Of a DNA stretch of 64,000 bases, positions 62,463 through 64,000 are shown piece by piece. The notes under the pieces are model-generated. The model had not been told where the DNA came from, searched no databases, and saw only the letters and a program-made list of their open reading frames with translations. Both the position numbers and the translations under genes were made by a program. Positions within the stretch are counted from its first letter, which is position 1; the number at the start of each line of letters is the position of its first letter. Source of the stretch: Clostridium sp. OS1-26 (lineage in GTDB: Bacteria; Bacillota; Clostridia; Clostridiales; Clostridiaceae); the NCBI RefSeq assembly GCF_030915445.1, contig NZ_CP133264.1, positions 2,852,001 to 2,916,000 of the forward strand, written 5' to 3'.

Positions 62463-62966
62463 TTATTTTTTAATAATTTCTATAATTTTATTAGTTGTTT
62501 CTAAAACAGAAATATCACTTGTATCAATTTTTATAGTATTCATATTTTTATATAGTGGAATGCGTTCTAATCCCATGTCTAAAGCTTCCTTCTCTCTTAA
62601 ATTATTTGCTATATCCGCTGATACTCTTTCTCTAAAACTATCTTCATTGCACATAAGGGTTATCTTAATTACTTCAAATTCTAACCCATCGAGTTTACTT
62701 AAAACCATATCAAATATTTCTTCCAAATGTATTACCCAATTGAATATTACATATTTAAGGGAAGAATTCATTAAAAAATTTCTTAAAAGATGGGCAATAT
62801 TATCTAGAACCATTTCTTTATTTTCATCGTTCACAATAAATGGATTCATCATCCAGCACCAATCTCCATCAAGCCATACTGAATTTTCTAGTTTCTTATA
62901 TAACGTTTTGCTCGTTGCAGTTTTACCGACACCCATAGTTCCATTTATAATAATTAATTTTTTCAT
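62463..62966 (-). CDS. P-loop nucleotide kinase-like ATPase
   Basis: 167 residues: Walker A INGTMGVGKTATSK, a DGDWCW substrate-type motif after about 30 residues, and a RERVSADIANNLR lid-like Arg region. Resembles small AAA_33/shikimate-kinase-like proteins of unknown substrate. The start at 62966 follows AGGAG; the longer frame is less likely. It stands alone. Confidence 0.75.
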   Translation of the reverse strand: MKKLIIINGTMGVGKTATSKTLYKKLENSVWLDGDWCWMMNPFIVNDENKEMVLDNIAHLLRNFLMNSSLKYVIFNWVIHLEEIFDMVLSKLDGLEFEVIKITLMCNEDSFRERVSADIANNLREKEALDMGLERIPLYKNMNTIKIDTSDISVLETTNKIIEIIKK

Positions 62967-63104
62967 TGTTTTAACTCCTCTCACAAATTGCTTATCTAGA
63001 TATTAAGGTAAACCTCTAATAAACTTACTATAGAAATATACTATTAAAATGATATCATCGCTTTCATCACCACATCAACCTATAACATTTTTCTGAATTA
63101 AAAA

Positions 63105-63134
63105 TGCGCCATTAAGCTTCTAGCTAATGGCGCA
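63105..63134. terminator. GC-rich hairpin in the last intergenic gap
   Basis: TGCGCCATTA and TAATGGCGCA form a perfect 10-base stem around a 10-base loop, with a T-rich flank on the plus strand. The gap 62967-63358 otherwise holds a start-less minus-strand frame at 63140-63250 and the promoter area of the peptidase gene. Confidence 0.6.
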
Positions 63135-63358
63135 CTTTGTTATTTATTTTCTCTTTTCATTTTTGAAATAATTCTTTGAATGCTCTTGGTAGATTCGTAA
63201 TTTTTATACAATAAAGCACTTTGGGTAATTATAGTTTTTTGTTTAATATTTCAATCCGTATTAAGGTAAGTATTAACAAATTTGAATATTTATATAGAAT
63301 GTGATAAAGTTAAATTTATACACAATATGATCATTTTTACATAATGGGGGAGTATATA

Positions 63359-64000
63359 ATGGTAAATAGGCAAAGATTAATAGGTGAACTTGTAGAATTA
63401 GTACAAATAAGTAGTCCAAGCTCCAAAGAAGGTGCGGTAGCTAGAGTCTTAGTAGAAAAGTTAGAACAATTAGGATTTGAGGTATATGTAGACGATGCTG
63501 GAGTAAAATCCGGAGGAGAAACTGGTAATGTTATAGCAACATTAAAAGGAACTAGACAAGGAAAAACCATACTATTTAGTTCTCACATGGATACGGTTAA
63601 TCCAGCTGAAGATATAAAGCCTATTATAGATGAAGTTAATGGCATAATAAAGAGCGATGGAACTACAGTATTAGGTTCCGATGACAAAGGTGGTATAGCA
63701 GCTATATTAGAAGCTATAAGAATAATAAAAGAAAATAATATAGAGCATGGTGATATACAAGTTGTATTCTCTATATGGGAAGAAGGGGGATTATTTGGTG
63801 CTAAATATTTAGATTACTCTAAGGTAAATGCAGATTTTGCATTTGTATTAGATGGTGGTGGAGCTCCAGGAAAAATAATAGTTAAAGCTCCAGCTCAAGA
63901 TAGCATAGAAGTTAAAATAAAGGGTAAACCAGCTCATGCAGGCTTAGTCCCAGAAGAAGGTATAAGTGCAATAATGGTTGCATCAAGAGCTATAGAAAAT
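63359..64000 (+). CDS. M20 family peptidase (PepT-like), 5' part
   Basis: The frame begins MVNRQRLIGELVELVQISS behind GGGGGAG and runs off the right edge after 214 residues. Zinc-peptidase blocks: FSSHMDTVNPA, LGSDDKGGIAAILEA, WEEGGLFGAKYLD and the dimerisation start IKGKPAHAGLVPEEGISA. This matches the tripeptidase-T-like group. Intact as far as visible, unlike the M20 gene at 26.3 kb. Confidence 0.93.
   Translation, partial: MVNRQRLIGELVELVQISSPSSKEGAVARVLVEKLEQLGFEVYVDDAGVKSGGETGNVIATLKGTRQGKTILFSSHMDTVNPAEDIKPIIDEVNGIIKSDGTTVLGSDDKGGIAAILEAIRIIKENNIEHGDIQVVFSIWEEGGLFGAKYLDYSKVNADFAFVLDGGGAPGKIIVKAPAQDSIEVKIKGKPAHAGLVPEEGISAIMVASRAIEN

Noticed and set aside
1..64000. tRNA or rRNA genes
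   Set aside because: I saw no cloverleaf with the T-loop consensus and no rRNA-like stretch on either strand; a tRNA scan would be decisive.

Overview
The window looks like a chromosome segment of a free-living Clostridium-type anaerobe. It is very AT-rich, has strong AGGAGG-type ribosome binding sites, TTG/GTG starts, and clostridial marker families: sigma-54 activators, PTS operons, DUF711/ACT and DUF1659. It also carries TPP, glycine and adenine riboswitches and an almost perfect Fur box. No rRNA, tRNA, CRISPR array or intact mobile element was found. I cannot name the species.

Layout. 1-1.3 kb: the N-terminus of a membrane-anchored phosphodiester glycosidase-like protein and a VanY-type D,D-carboxypeptidase, sharing a long promoter motif. 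1.4-10.2 kb: a seven-gene chemosensory operon (CheR-TPR, CheW, MCP, HPt, CheA-REC, CheB, REC-PAS-GGDEF) with the gene logic of the Pseudomonas Wsp system, so its likely output is cyclic di-GMP rather than flagellar switching; cheA is split by a one-base shift. 10.2-11 kb: two small coiled-coil proteins. 11-14.5 kb: a TPP-riboswitch operon of tenA plus an ABC importer for thiamin pyrimidine breakdown products. 14.5-17.8 kb: a CoA-transferase operon with a sigma-54 promoter, three upstream palindromes and a divergent enhancer-binding activator. 17.9-19.6 kb: DUF817 membrane protein and creatininase-family hydrolase. 19.8-28.2 kb: a PTS (lactose/cellobiose family) locus with its PRD regulator, an RDD protein, a short GrdB-like protein, a cytosolic aspartylglucosaminidase-like enzyme, a decayed M20 dipeptidase and CutC. 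My reading is salvage of a glycosyl-asparagine or related N-glycan remnant. 28.3-31.7 kb: MFS exporter and a glycine-riboswitch-controlled ACT/DUF711 pair. 32-37.2 kb: threonine operon thrC-thrB-lysC-hom. 37.9-41.7 kb: Cd/Zn P-type ATPase with CadC-like repressor, then a ZIP transporter. 41.9-44.6 kb: three flavoenzymes divergent from an HxlR regulator with an N-terminal cysteine. 44.7-49 kb: small proteins, then a visibly more GC-rich LysR/LUD/cupin patch, then DUF1062. 49.1-52.4 kb: an FtsX-type ABC exporter with a broken regulator remnant. 52.4-53.4 kb: a Fur-controlled ferric-reductase-like gene with an in-frame stop, and a MITE-like element. 53.4-59.8 kb: a Bce-type antimicrobial-peptide resistance module plus a beta-lactamase-fold protein with a shared operator motif. 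60-64 kb: DUF1659, an adenine riboswitch with a frameshifted adenosine-type deaminase, an IS3 remnant, a P-loop kinase and the start of an M20 peptidase.

A general oddity is the number of broken genes: cheA, the PRD regulator, the M20 dipeptidase, the deaminase, the ferric reductase, the regulator remnant and the IS3 fragment. Either this strain is decaying here or the assembly carries homopolymer indels; several functional conclusions depend on which is true.
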